33,319 nucleotides of DNA from Beijerinckiaceae bacterium (GCA_025459195.1 JALORF010000033.1:1-33319), one strand, 5' to 3'; positions 1 to 8,699 are shown, counted from the stretch's first letter. The notes: generated from the letters alone by a model not told the origin. Numbers and translations are program-made.

Positions 1-517
1 GCAGCCAGCGCGGCGCATGCCGCATGCACACGAGAAGTGCCAGCGGAAACAGGATGTAGAACTGCTCCTCGACACTCAGCGACCACATGTGCAGCAGCGG
101 CTTCTGCTCGGCGTCCGGGGAGAAATAGTTCGTGTCGCGCCAGAAATGCACGTTGGCGACGAACAACACGGTGGCAATCGCACTCCTGGCAAGGCCTATC
201 AGGTCGCCTGGCAACAGCAGTGCGGCGCCTGCCAGCATGGTGAAGACGAGCACGGCCAGAAGCGCGGGCATGATGCGGCGGACACGTCGTTCATAGAAGG
301 CAAGAATCGAGAACGAGCCGTCCGCCATCTCGCGCGCGATGATGCCGGTGATCAGATAGCCGGAGATCACGAAAAACACGTCGACGCCGAGAAACCCGCG
401 CGGAAGCCATTGCGGTGACAGGTGATAGATCACCACCGACAGCACGGCGACGGCCCTGATCCCGTCGATATCGGGCCGATAGGTCTGCTGTCCGGAAGGA
501 GCGCGTGCGGATGTCAT
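1..517 (-). CDS. Membrane acyltransferase (acyltransferase-3 / OafA-YrhL type), C-terminus beyond window
   Basis: Reverse reading from the ATG at 515-517 gives an open frame of 172 codons that runs off the left edge, so only the N-terminal part is visible. It opens with the family signature: DGIRAVAVLSVVIYHL (residues 18-33, with the conserved His32), then GVDVFFVISGYLITGII (44-60), the FYERRVRRIMPA segment (74-85) and HMWSLSVEEQFY (143-154). These match integral-membrane O-acyltransferases that modify surface polysaccharide, lipopolysaccharide or other glycans using acyl groups carried across the membrane. Full-length members are usually about 350-650 residues, some with a C-terminal SGNH domain, which cannot be judged here. 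The gene is divergent from bchG and is probably not part of the photosynthesis cluster. Family assignment is firm; the acceptor substrate is unknown. Confidence 0.88.
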   Translation of the reverse strand, partial: MTSARAPSGQQTYRPDIDGIRAVAVLSVVIYHLSPQWLPRGFLGVDVFFVISGYLITGIIAREMADGSFSILAFYERRVRRIMPALLAVLVFTMLAGAALLLPGDLIGLARSAIATVLFVANVHFWRDTNYFSPDAEQKPLLHMWSLSVEEQFYILFPLALLVCMRHAPRWL

Positions 518-736
518 GCCGGTCTGTTGCAGGCTCGGTGGTGACAAGGGGAGATCAGACGGGGCAGAAGGGTCAATCCGGCGGGCCAATCGACAACGAC
601 AAGGGTTTCTCATCGCAGGATCACACTTTGCCCTGTCCTGTCCACTCAAACACGGGTGAGCCCGTTAGGTCCGATGGCGATGCCGCCCACGGCATCCGTG
701 CGACGGGCCCTGCGGCATCTGGCCTTGACGGGTAGG

Positions 737-770
737 TGTAAACACAAATTGACGCATCAGGGCGTCAATT
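737..770. promoter_or_regulatory. bchG operon control region: degenerate PpsR/CrtJ-like site overlapping a perfect inverted repeat
   Basis: At 737-754 the sequence TGTAAACACAAATTGACG matches the PpsR/CrtJ palindrome TGT-N12-ACA except for its last base, and differs at only two of 18 positions from the exact site before bchC. Overlapping it, AATTGACGC (747-755) and GCGTCAATT (762-770) form a perfect 9-bp inverted repeat with a 6-bp spacer. The repeat ends 9 bases before the bchG ATG (780-782), so it could be an operator or a hairpin hiding the ribosome-binding region. The rest of the 518-779 gap contains a 7-bp hairpin at 679-696 and no gene I can support. Confidence 0.5.
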
Positions 771-779
771 GTAGTTGAG

Positions 780-1688
780 ATGTCAGACGCCCGTGTTCAT
801 TCCAGCGCCTCGTCCCGTTCCGCGCTGCCGCGACCGTCGGCGGTTCTGGAACTGTTCAAGCCGATCACCTGGTTCGCGCCGATGTGGGCTTTCGGCTGCG
901 GCGTGGTCTCGTCCGGCCAGCCGGTTGGCGAGCGCTGGCTGGCGGTGGCGCTCGGCGTGCTGCTGGCCGGCCCGCTCGTCTGTGCCACCTCGCAGGCTGT
1001 CAATGACTGGTATGACCGGCACGTCGACGCGATCAACGAACCGGGCCGCCCCATCCCGTCGGGCCGCATTCCCGGGCGCTGGGGGCTGTGGATCGCCATC
1101 TTCTGGACGCTGGTCTCGCTCGGCGTGGCCAGCCTGCTCGGGCCATGGGTTCTGGGCGCGGCCGTGTTGGGGCTGGCGCTGGCCTGGGCCTACAGCGCGC
1201 CACCCTTCCGTCTGAAGAACAACGGCTGGTGGGGCAATTCCGCCGTCGCGTTTTCCTATGAGGGACTGCCCTGGTTCACCGGCGCGGCCATCATGACGGC
1301 GGTTGCGCCGGATTGGCGGATCACGCTGTTTGCCGCGATCTATGCAGCCGGTGCCCACGGCATCATGACGCTCAACGACTTCAAGGCGGTCGAAGGCGAC
1401 CGCCGCATGGGCGTTGCCTCGCTTCCGGTCCAGCTTGGCGAGGCGGCTGCCGCGCGTCTGGCCTGCTGGGTCATGGCGCTGCCGCAGGTGGCGGTCATCG
1501 CGCTGCTGATCGGCTTCGGCAGGCCCTGGCACGGCGCGCTGGTGGCGCTGCTTCTGGCAGCGCAGATGGCGCTGATGCCGCGGCTGCTCTCCGATCCGCG
1601 CCAGCATGCCGCCTGGTATAACGCCACCGGCACCACGCTCTACGTGCTTGGCATGCTGGCTTCGGCCTTTGCCCTGCGTTCCCTCTGA
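780..1688 (+). CDS. bchG: Bacteriochlorophyll synthase BchG
   Basis: 302 residues, the usual size for this UbiA-superfamily prenyltransferase. It joins geranylgeranyl or phytyl diphosphate to bacteriochlorophyllide a at the membrane, making the esterified pigment. Both Asp-rich catalytic motifs are visible: NDWYDRHVDAINEPGRPIPS (first, with NDxxDxxxD) and LNDFKAVEGDRRMGVASLP (second), set among about eight or nine hydrophobic segments. LKPxTWFxPMWAFxCG-like residues near the N-terminus (FKPITWFAPMWAFGCG) are typical of BchG. The ATG at 780 is preceded by only a weak ribosome-binding site. It is the first gene of the plus-strand operon; the PucC-like carrier starts 8 bases after its stop and bchP follows, the order known from other purple bacteria. 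Function is well supported by family and context. Confidence 0.96.
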   Translation: MSDARVHSSASSRSALPRPSAVLELFKPITWFAPMWAFGCGVVSSGQPVGERWLAVALGVLLAGPLVCATSQAVNDWYDRHVDAINEPGRPIPSGRIPGRWGLWIAIFWTLVSLGVASLLGPWVLGAAVLGLALAWAYSAPPFRLKNNGWWGNSAVAFSYEGLPWFTGAAIMTAVAPDWRITLFAAIYAAGAHGIMTLNDFKAVEGDRRMGVASLPVQLGEAAAARLACWVMALPQVAVIALLIGFGRPWHGALVALLLAAQMALMPRLLSDPRQHAAWYNATGTTLYVLGMLASAFALRSL

Positions 1689-1696
1689 GGCTCGCC

Positions 1697-3124
1697 ATGG
1701 ACCAGACAGCCCCGCTGACAACGCCCTCGCTTTCCGCACCCGCCACAGCCAGCCGAAGGCCTGATCTGGGCTGGCTCGGCATCATCCGGCTCGGGCTGGT
1801 GCAGACCGCGCTCGGGGCCATCATCGTGCTCACCACCTCCACGCTCAACCGCGTGATGGTGGTCGAGCTTGCCCTCCCCGCCATCCTGCCCGGCCTCCTG
1901 GTCGGGCTGCACTATGCCTTGCAGGTCCTTCGCCCGCGCTGGGGCTTCGGGGCCGACAAGGGCCAGCGCGCCACGCCATGGATCATCGGCGGCATGGGCA
2001 TGCTGGCGGCCGGCGGTTTCGTCGCCTCGCTGGCCACCGCGCTGATGACCATCAACCTTCTGGCTGGCATCGGCCTTGCCATTCTTGGCTTCATCCTGAT
2101 CGGCGTCGGCGTCGGTGCCTCCGGAACCTCGTTGCTGGTTCTGCTCGCCAAGCGTGTCGCGCCGGATCGCCGCGCGCCGGCCGCAACGCTTGTCTGGCTG
2201 ATGATGATCTTTGGTTTCGCTGCGACCGCCGGTCTTGCCGGCCATTATCTCGACCCGTTCTCGATCGAACGCATGGTGGCCGTCGCGGCCATCCTGTGCG
2301 CGCTGGCCTTTGCGGTGTCGGTGGTGGCCGTGCTGGGCGTGGAAGGGCAGGGCAGTGCCGCCCCGCCGGCTGCGAAAGCTGACGAGATGCCGTTCCGCGC
2401 CGCCCTGGCCGAGGTCTGGGCGGAGCCGCGGGCGCGGCTGTTCTCGCTGTTCATCGTCATCTCCATGCTGGCCTACAGCGGACAGGACCTGATCCTCGAA
2501 CCCTTTGCCGGCATTGTCTTTGGCTTCACGCCGGGGGGTTCCACCAAACTCTCGGGCGTGCAGCATGGCGGCGTGCTGCTCGGCATGATCTTCGTGGCCG
2601 TGGTGGCTGGTCCTCTGGCCAAGGGCCGCCTTGGGTCACTCGGTTTCTGGACCATGGCCGGTTGCGTGCTGTCGGCGGCGGTGCTGCTGGCCCTTGTCAT
2701 TGCCTCCAATGTCGGGCCTGCCTGGCCGCTGAAGGCCAATGTCTTTGCGCTTGGCGTCGCCAACGGCATCTATGCCGCCGCTGCCATCGGCTCGATGATG
2801 CTGCTGGCAACCAGCGGGCGCGGCGAGCGCGAGGGCACGCGCATGGGCCTGTGGGGCGCCGGGCAGGCGCTCGCCATGGGAGCCGGCGGCCTCGTTGGCG
2901 CAGGCGCTGTCGATCTGGCGAAATGGCTGAGCGGCTCGCCGTTCGTGGCCTATGCCAGCGTCTTCACAGGCGAGGCGATCCTGTTTCTCGTGGCAGCCGT
3001 GCTGGCCGCGAAAGTCGCCGCCTTCAGCGCAACGCCGCAGGGCGTGCCATCGCTGGCAGCGGCACCCCATCTGGCAAAGGGCCAGGCCCTGGCCCTTGGT
3101 TCCAACCTGGAGCGGACGCGATGA
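1697..3124 (+). CDS. PucC/LhaA-family major facilitator protein between bchG and bchP
   Basis: 475 residues with about 12 hydrophobic segments, matching the bacteriochlorophyll delivery (BCD) branch of the major facilitator superfamily. The family includes PucC, LhaA and the orf428/bch2 product found between bchG and bchP in Rhodobacter. Recognisable features are the N-terminal LGWLGIIRLGLVQTALGAI stretch, TLNRVMVVELALPAILPGLL and the R-P-R-W-G-F-G-A-D-K-G loop after the third helix. Members help assemble light-harvesting complexes, possibly by handling bacteriochlorophyll or LH polypeptides; the transported substrate is not proven. Its stop (3122-3124) overlaps the bchP start in an ATGA, so the two are probably translationally coupled. 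I leave the symbol blank because names differ between species. Confidence 0.92.
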   Translation: MDQTAPLTTPSLSAPATASRRPDLGWLGIIRLGLVQTALGAIIVLTTSTLNRVMVVELALPAILPGLLVGLHYALQVLRPRWGFGADKGQRATPWIIGGMGMLAAGGFVASLATALMTINLLAGIGLAILGFILIGVGVGASGTSLLVLLAKRVAPDRRAPAATLVWLMMIFGFAATAGLAGHYLDPFSIERMVAVAAILCALAFAVSVVAVLGVEGQGSAAPPAAKADEMPFRAALAEVWAEPRARLFSLFIVISMLAYSGQDLILEPFAGIVFGFTPGGSTKLSGVQHGGVLLGMIFVAVVAGPLAKGRLGSLGFWTMAGCVLSAAVLLALVIASNVGPAWPLKANVFALGVANGIYAAAAIGSMMLLATSGRGEREGTRMGLWGAGQALAMGAGGLVGAGAVDLAKWLSGSPFVAYASVFTGEAILFLVAAVLAAKVAAFSATPQGVPSLAAAPHLAKGQALALGSNLERTR

Positions 3125-4329
3125 CTGAACCCGAGACCTTCGATGTGGTCGTGGTTGGCGGCGGGCCGGCTGGCGCGACGGCAGCGGCCGATCTGGCTGC
3201 CAAGGGCCATTCCGTGCTGCTGCTCGACAAGGCAGGGCGGATCAAGCCCTGTGGCGGTGCCATCCCGCCGCGCCTGATCCGCGATTTCCGCATTCCCGAC
3301 GAGTTGCTCTGCGCCAAGATCTCCTCCGCGCGGATGATCCCGCCATCGGGCAAGGCGGTCGACATGCCGATCGACAATGGTGGCTATGTCGGCATGGTCA
3401 ACCGCGAGACCTTCGACGAGTGGCTGCGGGTGCGTGCCGGCCAGCAAGGGGCCGAGCGCCGCCGTGGCCAGTTCGAGCGGCTCAGCCGCGCGCCCGATGG
3501 CGTGTCGGTGGTGCATTACACACCCCGGTCTGCCGCAGACCCTGCCGGCAAGCAGGAGGAATTGCAGGTTCGTGCCCGCATCGTGATCGGTGCGGACGGG
3601 GCCGTGTCTGGCGTCGCGCGGGCTGCCATTCCCGGTGCCGACAAGATCCCCTTCGTCTTCGCCTACCACGAGATCGTGCGCGCCCCGGCTGACGGGCCGA
3701 GCTATGACAGCAAACGTTGCGACGTGCATTATGATGGGCGCTTTTCGCCCGATTTCTACTCCTGGGTGTTTCCGCACGGCGACACGATGAGCATCGGCAC
3801 GGGCAGCGCCAACAAGGGCTTCAGCCTGCGTGGCTCGGTGGCCGACCTGCGCCGCCATCTCGCGCTCGACGAGGCTGCCACGATCCGCAAGGAAGGCGCG
3901 CCGATTCCGCTGAAACCGCTGAAGAAGTGGGACAATGGCCGCGACGTGATCGTCATCGGCGATGCGGCAGGCGTGGTCGCGCCATCATCGGGCGAGGGCA
4001 TCTACTATGCCATGGCTTGTGCCCGGCATGCGGCGGATGCGGTTCATCAGGCTCTGGTCAGCGGTGATGCGCGCGCATTGGCCGGCGCCCGAAAGGCCTT
4101 CATGAAAGCCCATGGCCGGGTGTTCTGGATTCTCGGCGTCATGCAGTGGGTCTGGTATCGCAACGACCGCCTGCGCGAGCGCTTCGTGGCGATCTGCAAG
4201 GACAAGGATGTCCAGCGCCTGACCTGGGAATCCTACATGAACAAGGAACTGGTCCGCTCCGATCCGATGGCCCATGTCCGCATCTTCTTCAAGGATCTCG
4301 GGCATCTGCTCGGGGTGGCCCGGACATGA
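3121..4329 (+). CDS. bchP: Geranylgeranyl reductase BchP
   Basis: 402 residues. This FAD-containing, NADPH-dependent reductase saturates three double bonds of the geranylgeranyl tail of bacteriochlorophyll to give phytyl. The N-terminal dinucleotide-binding motif is VVGGGPAGATAA (residues 11-22), followed by the CGGAIPP segment common to geranylgeranyl reductases, and the second FAD motif IGDAAG lies around residue 281 followed by VAPSSGEGIYYAM. I chose the ATG at 3121 because it overlaps the previous stop as ATGA and places the flavin motif at the usual distance; the frame is open further upstream but that part is antisense-like shadow of the carrier gene. bchG, the carrier and bchP form one functional unit for pigment-tail completion. 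Confidence 0.96.
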   Translation: MTEPETFDVVVVGGGPAGATAAADLAAKGHSVLLLDKAGRIKPCGGAIPPRLIRDFRIPDELLCAKISSARMIPPSGKAVDMPIDNGGYVGMVNRETFDEWLRVRAGQQGAERRRGQFERLSRAPDGVSVVHYTPRSAADPAGKQEELQVRARIVIGADGAVSGVARAAIPGADKIPFVFAYHEIVRAPADGPSYDSKRCDVHYDGRFSPDFYSWVFPHGDTMSIGTGSANKGFSLRGSVADLRRHLALDEAATIRKEGAPIPLKPLKKWDNGRDVIVIGDAAGVVAPSSGEGIYYAMACARHAADAVHQALVSGDARALAGARKAFMKAHGRVFWILGVMQWVWYRNDRLRERFVAICKDKDVQRLTWESYMNKELVRSDPMAHVRIFFKDLGHLLGVART

Positions 4330-4341
4330 CCGGATCGTTTC

Positions 4342-4857
4342 ATGCTTGATGTGATGGTCGCCCAATGGCCTGCCCTTCTCGTTGCAACGGCCGTCACGCT
4401 GCTCGTGGCTGTGGCTGGCGGTGTGCTGACGGAGATCGGGCCATGGTATAACAGCCTGCGGTTTCCAGCCTGGAAGCCACCGAACTGGGCGTTCGGGCCC
4501 GTGTGGACCGTCATCTTCACGCTCTCCATCGCCTGCGCCGTGCTGGCCTGGGCAGCCACTGCACCAGGTTTGCCGCGCACCGTGCTCGTCGGTCTGTTCC
4601 TGCTCAACGCGGCGCTGAACGTGCTTTGGAACATCCTGTTCTTCACCTTGCGGCGGCCTGACTGGGCCTTGCTCGAAACAGCGCTGCTGTGGCTGTCGGT
4701 TGCGGCTCTGATTGTCTTCATCTGGCCGATGTCGCCAGTCGCAAGCCTGTTGCTTGCCCCTTACCTTGTCTGGGTCTCGATTGCCGGCGCGCTGAACCGC
4801 GCCATCGTGCAGCTCAATGCACCGTTCGCAGGCCGTCCCCATCCGAGGAGTGCCTGA
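4342..4857 (+). CDS. tspO: TspO/MBR family tryptophan-rich sensory protein
   Basis: 171 residues, five hydrophobic helices, tryptophan-rich. The family hallmark WKPPNWAFGPVW starts at residue 44, followed by LNAALNVLWNILFF and PYLVWVSIAGALN, which carry conserved TspO residues. In Rhodobacter sphaeroides TspO (formerly CrtK) is an outer-membrane-associated porphyrin-binding protein that modulates photosynthesis gene expression in response to oxygen. Here it sits between bchP and bchI, so it would be co-transcribed with Mg-chelatase genes that draw on the same porphyrin pool. It starts 12 bases after bchP. The ATG at 4342 is used; a second ATG lies at 4354. Its stop precedes the bchI ATG by one base. 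Confidence 0.93.
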   Translation: MLDVMVAQWPALLVATAVTLLVAVAGGVLTEIGPWYNSLRFPAWKPPNWAFGPVWTVIFTLSIACAVLAWAATAPGLPRTVLVGLFLLNAALNVLWNILFFTLRRPDWALLETALLWLSVAALIVFIWPMSPVASLLLAPYLVWVSIAGALNRAIVQLNAPFAGRPHPRSA

Positions 4858-4858
4858 G

Positions 4859-5875
4859 ATGGCCCGTCCGTTTCCGTTCACGGCGATTGTCGGACAGGAT
4901 GAGATGAAGCGCGCGCTGCTGGTGGCCGCTGTCGATCCGACCATCGGCGGTGTGCTGATCTTCGGTGATCGCGGCACAGGCAAGTCCACGGCCGTGCGCG
5001 CCCTGGCCCGCTTGCTGCCGCCCATGAAGGCTGTGGAAGGGTGCCCCTATCACTGCGACCCGGCGCGACCGGCGCAGGTCTGCCCTGTCTGTCAGGGGCA
5101 TTCGGGAAAGATGAAATCCCATGTGATACCCGTCCCGGTTGTAGACCTGCCACTGGGTGCCACCGAGGACCGGGTGGTGGGTGCGCTCGATATCGAGCGG
5201 GCGCTTGCCCATGGCGAAAAGGCGTTCGAGCCGGGCCTGCTGGCCCGCGCCCATCGCGGCTTTCTGTATATCGACGAGGTCAACCTGCTTGAGGATCATC
5301 TGGTCGACCTTCTGCTGGATGTGGCGGCCTCGGGCGAGAACGTGGTCGAGCGCGAGGGCCTCAGCGTCCGGCACCCGGCGCGCTTCGTGCTGGTCGGCAG
5401 CGGCAATCCGGAAGAGGGCGAGTTGCGTCCGCAACTGCTCGACCGGTTCGGGCTCTCCGTCGATGTCCGCACGCCGACCGACATTGCGATGCGGGTCGAG
5501 GCCGTGAAGCGCCGCGATGCCTTCGACCGCGATCCGGACGCCTTCAGTGAAGCCTTCGCCGCCGATGAGGAGCGCCTGCGCCGCAAGATTACCGCAGCGA
5601 AAAAGCTGTTGCCCACGGTCGATGTCGCGGATGACACACGCCGCCGCGTCGCGGAACTGTGCGTGGCGCTCGGCACGGATGGCCTGCGCGGGGAGCTGAC
5701 CTTGCTGCGCGCCGCCCGCTCTGTGGCCGCGCTCGACAAGGCGCAGACCGCGACCATGGCCCATGTCAAAGCCATCGCCATGCCGGCGCTGCGCCATCGG
5801 CTGCGCCGCAACCCGCTGGATGAGGTCGGCTCTGGCGTGCGCATCGAGCGGGCACTGGCGGAGGTGTTCGGCTGA
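4859..5875 (+). CDS. bchI: Magnesium chelatase ATPase subunit BchI
   Basis: 338 residues, close to the usual BchI length. This AAA+ ATPase forms hexameric rings that, with BchD and BchH, insert Mg2+ into protoporphyrin IX, the first committed step to bacteriochlorophyll. Walker A is GDRGTGKS at residues 36-43, Walker B FLYIDEV at 135-141, and sensor-like SGNPEEGELRPQLLDRFGL follows. The cysteine-containing insert CPYHCDPARPAQVCPVCQ is also typical of BchI/ChlI. I place the start at the ATG at 4859, preceded by GAGGAG at 4845-4850; an upstream in-frame start at 4817 would lie inside tspO. The stop overlaps the bchD start by one base (TGATG). BchH is not in this window. Confidence 0.97.
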   Translation: MARPFPFTAIVGQDEMKRALLVAAVDPTIGGVLIFGDRGTGKSTAVRALARLLPPMKAVEGCPYHCDPARPAQVCPVCQGHSGKMKSHVIPVPVVDLPLGATEDRVVGALDIERALAHGEKAFEPGLLARAHRGFLYIDEVNLLEDHLVDLLLDVAASGENVVEREGLSVRHPARFVLVGSGNPEEGELRPQLLDRFGLSVDVRTPTDIAMRVEAVKRRDAFDRDPDAFSEAFAADEERLRRKITAAKKLLPTVDVADDTRRRVAELCVALGTDGLRGELTLLRAARSVAALDKAQTATMAHVKAIAMPALRHRLRRNPLDEVGSGVRIERALAEVFG

Positions 5876-7674
5876 TGACAGGCGATGATCCGCGCGCAGG
5901 CCTGATCTGGAAGGACGCCCTGATGGCGGCCGACCTGATCGCGCTTGACCCTGCGGGTCTGGCGGGTGCCGTGATCAGGGCCGGTGCCGGCCCGGTGCGC
6001 GATGCCTGGATGGCGCGGCTGAAGGCGGGCCTGCCCGCCGGCGCGCCGATACTGCGCGCCCCCTGCGATGTCGATGATGCCGCGTTGCTGGGCGGGCTTG
6101 ATCTTGCTGCAAGCCTGTCCGGCGGGCGCACGGTCGCTCAGCGTGGCTTGCTGGCGCGCTGCGATGGCGGCGTTCTGGTCGTGACCATGGCCGAGCGCCT
6201 GGCCCAGACACCCGCTGCCCACATCGCCGCCGTGCTCGATCAGGGCGAGGTGGTCGCCGAGCGCGACGGCATGACCCTGCGCGGGCCGGCGCGATTGGCG
6301 GTCCTGGCGCTCGACGAGGGTCTGGCCGACGATGACCGCCCGCCTGCCGCGCTCTTGGAGCGGCTGGCCTTCCACGTCGACCTGCGCGAGCTGTCGCACC
6401 GCGATCTGGCCAGCCCGGACGCCGCGCCAGCGCGCGCCGACATGGCTGCTGCGCGGTTGCGCCTGCCCGCAGTCACTGTCCCTGATGACATGGTCGAGGC
6501 CCTGTGCGCCGCCTGTGCCGCGCTGGGGGTCGGCTCGGCCCGGGCTCCATTGCTGGCCCTGAAGGTGGCCCGCGCCGCAGCCGCCCTGGCGGGGCATGCG
6601 AGCGTGCGCCACGAGGATGCAGCGCTCGCCGCCCGCCTCGTGATCGCGCCGCGCGCCCTCCACCTGCCGGCCGACAGCGCCCCGGAGGAGCAGGAGGCCG
6701 AGCAGCAGCAGGCCGACACCCCGCCTCAGCCGCCAGAACAGCAGCCCGACGAGGCCGATCAGGGCGAGGTCAAGGCCCTCGATGACACCGTGCTGGAGGC
6801 AGCCCTCGCGGCCTTGCCGCCCGGCCTTCTGGCGCGCCTTCAGGCCACGGCGCAGCGGCTGCGCGCCGGGCAGACGGGCAAGGTCGGGGAAAGCCAGTCG
6901 ACGGTGAAGCGTGGCCGGCCGATCGGCGCGCGCAAGGGCGATCCACGCTCCGGCGTCAGGCTCGATCTGCTGCACACGCTCAGGGCCGCCGCGCCATGGC
7001 AACGCCTTCGCAAGCGCGGGCTCGATCCGGCGCAGGCGCGCCCGCCGGTGGAGATCCGGCGCGAGGATTTCCGGATCAAGCGTTTTCGCGACCGCAAGCA
7101 GACCACCACGATCTTCGTCGTCGACGCCTCCGGCTCGACGGCCCTCGAGCGGCTCGGCGAGGCCAAGGGCGCTGTCGAACTGCTGCTCGCCGATTGCTAT
7201 GTGCGCCGCGACGAGGTGGCGCTGATTGCGTTCCGCGGCACGGGAGCCGACATCCTGTTGCCGCCGACGCGCTCGTTGCACCGGGCCAAGAAGGAACTGG
7301 CGATGATGCCCGGCGGAGGCGGCACACCGCTGGCCGCCGGCATCATGGCTGCCGGCCTGATGGCGGACGAGGTGCGCCGCAAGGGCCGGACACCGACGCT
7401 GGTGGTGATCACCGATGGGCGCGCCAACGTTACGCGCGAAGGCGTGGGCGGCCGGGCGCAGGCTCAGGACGAGGCCATGAGCGCAGCCCGCGCCATCAAG
7501 GCACAGGGCCATCGCACCTTGCTGGTCGACAACTCGGCAAGGCCGGAGCCGCGCGCCGGCAAGCTGGCCGATGATCTTGGTGCGCTCTACCTGCCACTGC
7601 CGCGTGCAAGCTCCGACATGATCTCGAAAGCGGTGCGGGCCAGCGGACCGCAACCGGGCAGTGTGCGGCGATGA
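5875..7674 (+). CDS. bchD: Magnesium chelatase subunit BchD
   Basis: 599 residues with the three BchD parts: an N-terminal AAA+-like domain with degenerate nucleotide-binding motifs (roughly residues 1-260), a Pro/Glu/Gln-rich acidic linker (PEEQEAEQQQADTPPQPPEQ and onward, roughly 268-305), and a C-terminal von Willebrand A integrin-like domain. The MIDAS metal-binding motif DASGS is at residues 417-421, followed by GGGGTPLAAGI and the ITDGRANV strand. BchD is the platform on which the BchI ring assembles and which contacts BchH. The start overlaps the bchI stop and the stop overlaps the bchO start in ATGA, so bchI-bchD-bchO are likely coupled. Confidence 0.96.
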   Translation: MTGDDPRAGLIWKDALMAADLIALDPAGLAGAVIRAGAGPVRDAWMARLKAGLPAGAPILRAPCDVDDAALLGGLDLAASLSGGRTVAQRGLLARCDGGVLVVTMAERLAQTPAAHIAAVLDQGEVVAERDGMTLRGPARLAVLALDEGLADDDRPPAALLERLAFHVDLRELSHRDLASPDAAPARADMAAARLRLPAVTVPDDMVEALCAACAALGVGSARAPLLALKVARAAAALAGHASVRHEDAALAARLVIAPRALHLPADSAPEEQEAEQQQADTPPQPPEQQPDEADQGEVKALDDTVLEAALAALPPGLLARLQATAQRLRAGQTGKVGESQSTVKRGRPIGARKGDPRSGVRLDLLHTLRAAAPWQRLRKRGLDPAQARPPVEIRREDFRIKRFRDRKQTTTIFVVDASGSTALERLGEAKGAVELLLADCYVRRDEVALIAFRGTGADILLPPTRSLHRAKKELAMMPGGGGTPLAAGIMAAGLMADEVRRKGRTPTLVVITDGRANVTREGVGGRAQAQDEAMSAARAIKAQGHRTLLVDNSARPEPRAGKLADDLGALYLPLPRASSDMISKAVRASGPQPGSVRR

Positions 7675-8699
7675 GCCGCCGGCTTGACTGGACCCGCGAC
7701 GGGGCGGACTGGCCCAACCGCCAGCACAGCCGCTTCGTGCAGGCCGGCGGGCTGGACTGGCACGTCCAGATCATCGGCGACACGCACGAGGGTGAAGGCC
7801 GGGCGGCAAAGCCCGTGGCGCTGCTGCTGCATGGCACCGGGGCGAGTACCCATAGCTGGCGCGATCTTGCCCCACTCCTTGCCAAGCATTTCACCGTGGT
7901 GATGCCGGACCTGCCGGGTCATGGCTTCAGTGGCGATGGCGGCTTCGGCACGCTTTCGCTGCCCGGCATGTCGGAGGCCCTGTCGGCTCTGCTGCACGAC
8001 CTCGACATCAAGCCGGCTCTCGGTGTCGGTCATTCTGCAGGTGCCGCTGTGCTGTTGCGCATGGCGATTGACGGGCAGATCGCGCCGGATCTCATCGTCA
8101 GTCTCAACGGTGCGCTCCAGCCCTTCCCCGGTCTGGCCGGCCAGATCTTCGCGCCGATCGCACGGCTCCTGGTGCTCTGGCCCGTGGTGCCGAGCCTGTT
8201 CGCCTGGCGCGCCAGCGACCCGAATGTGGTCGACGATCTGCTCAAGCGCACCGGCTCGCGGCTCGATCCGGATGGCGTGGCGCAATACCGCCGTCTGGCC
8301 CGCAACCCGGCCCATGTCGGGGCGGCGCTCGGCATGATGGCAAGCTGGGACCTGCCAGGCCTGAAACGCGACCTTGGCCGCGTGCCCTGCCGCGTCCTGC
8401 TGATTGCCGGCGCGCTGGATGAGATGGTGCCGCCCTCCGATGCTGCAACCTCTCTCTCCGAAATCCCCGGCAGTCGCGCCGTGCGTCTCAAGGGGCTGGG
8501 CCATCTGGCCCATGAAGAACAGCCAGGCCTGGTTGCGGGCCTGATCGAGGATGCCTTCAGCGGCCGCGAACTTCGGCTCGGTTCGGCCGGGCGCGAGTTG
8601 CCGGGCAATGCGGACAGGCCGGCAGCCCTCGCTGAGCCCAGGGCCCGCAAGGCTGCCGCACACCAGCATGCGGCCGGAGAGGCCGGGAGACAACCATGA
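7671..8699 (+). CDS. bchO: BchO-family alpha/beta hydrolase
   Basis: 342 residues. The alpha/beta-hydrolase fold is shown by LLLHGTGASTHSWRDL near residue 50 (oxyanion region), the nucleophile elbow GHSAGA with Ser122, and GLGHLAHEEQPG near residue 280 carrying the candidate catalytic His. BchO lies beside bchID in many purple bacteria and is called a magnesium chelatase accessory protein, although its exact reaction is not settled. Family members are usually about 280-310 residues; here an Ala/Arg/Glu-rich tail of roughly 45 residues follows the last domain helix and looks unstructured. The gene starts inside the bchD stop (ATGA) and its own stop overlaps the crtI ATG in the same way. Confidence 0.9.
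   Translation: MSRRLDWTRDGADWPNRQHSRFVQAGGLDWHVQIIGDTHEGEGRAAKPVALLLHGTGASTHSWRDLAPLLAKHFTVVMPDLPGHGFSGDGGFGTLSLPGMSEALSALLHDLDIKPALGVGHSAGAAVLLRMAIDGQIAPDLIVSLNGALQPFPGLAGQIFAPIARLLVLWPVVPSLFAWRASDPNVVDDLLKRTGSRLDPDGVAQYRRLARNPAHVGAALGMMASWDLPGLKRDLGRVPCRVLLIAGALDEMVPPSDAATSLSEIPGSRAVRLKGLGHLAHEEQPGLVAGLIEDAFSGRELRLGSAGRELPGNADRPAALAEPRARKAAAHQHAAGEAGRQP

Noticed and set aside
17-418. Plus-strand 133-residue frame rich in His, Gln and Arg
   Set aside because: It is the shadow of the minus-strand acyltransferase, whose motifs (VDVFFVISGYL, HMWSLSVEEQFY) are unmistakable.
5296-7653. Minus-strand 785-residue open frame
   Set aside because: Antisense to bchI and bchD; long open antisense frames are common at this GC content. 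It has no recognisable domain and is Arg/Ala/Gly/Gln-rich.
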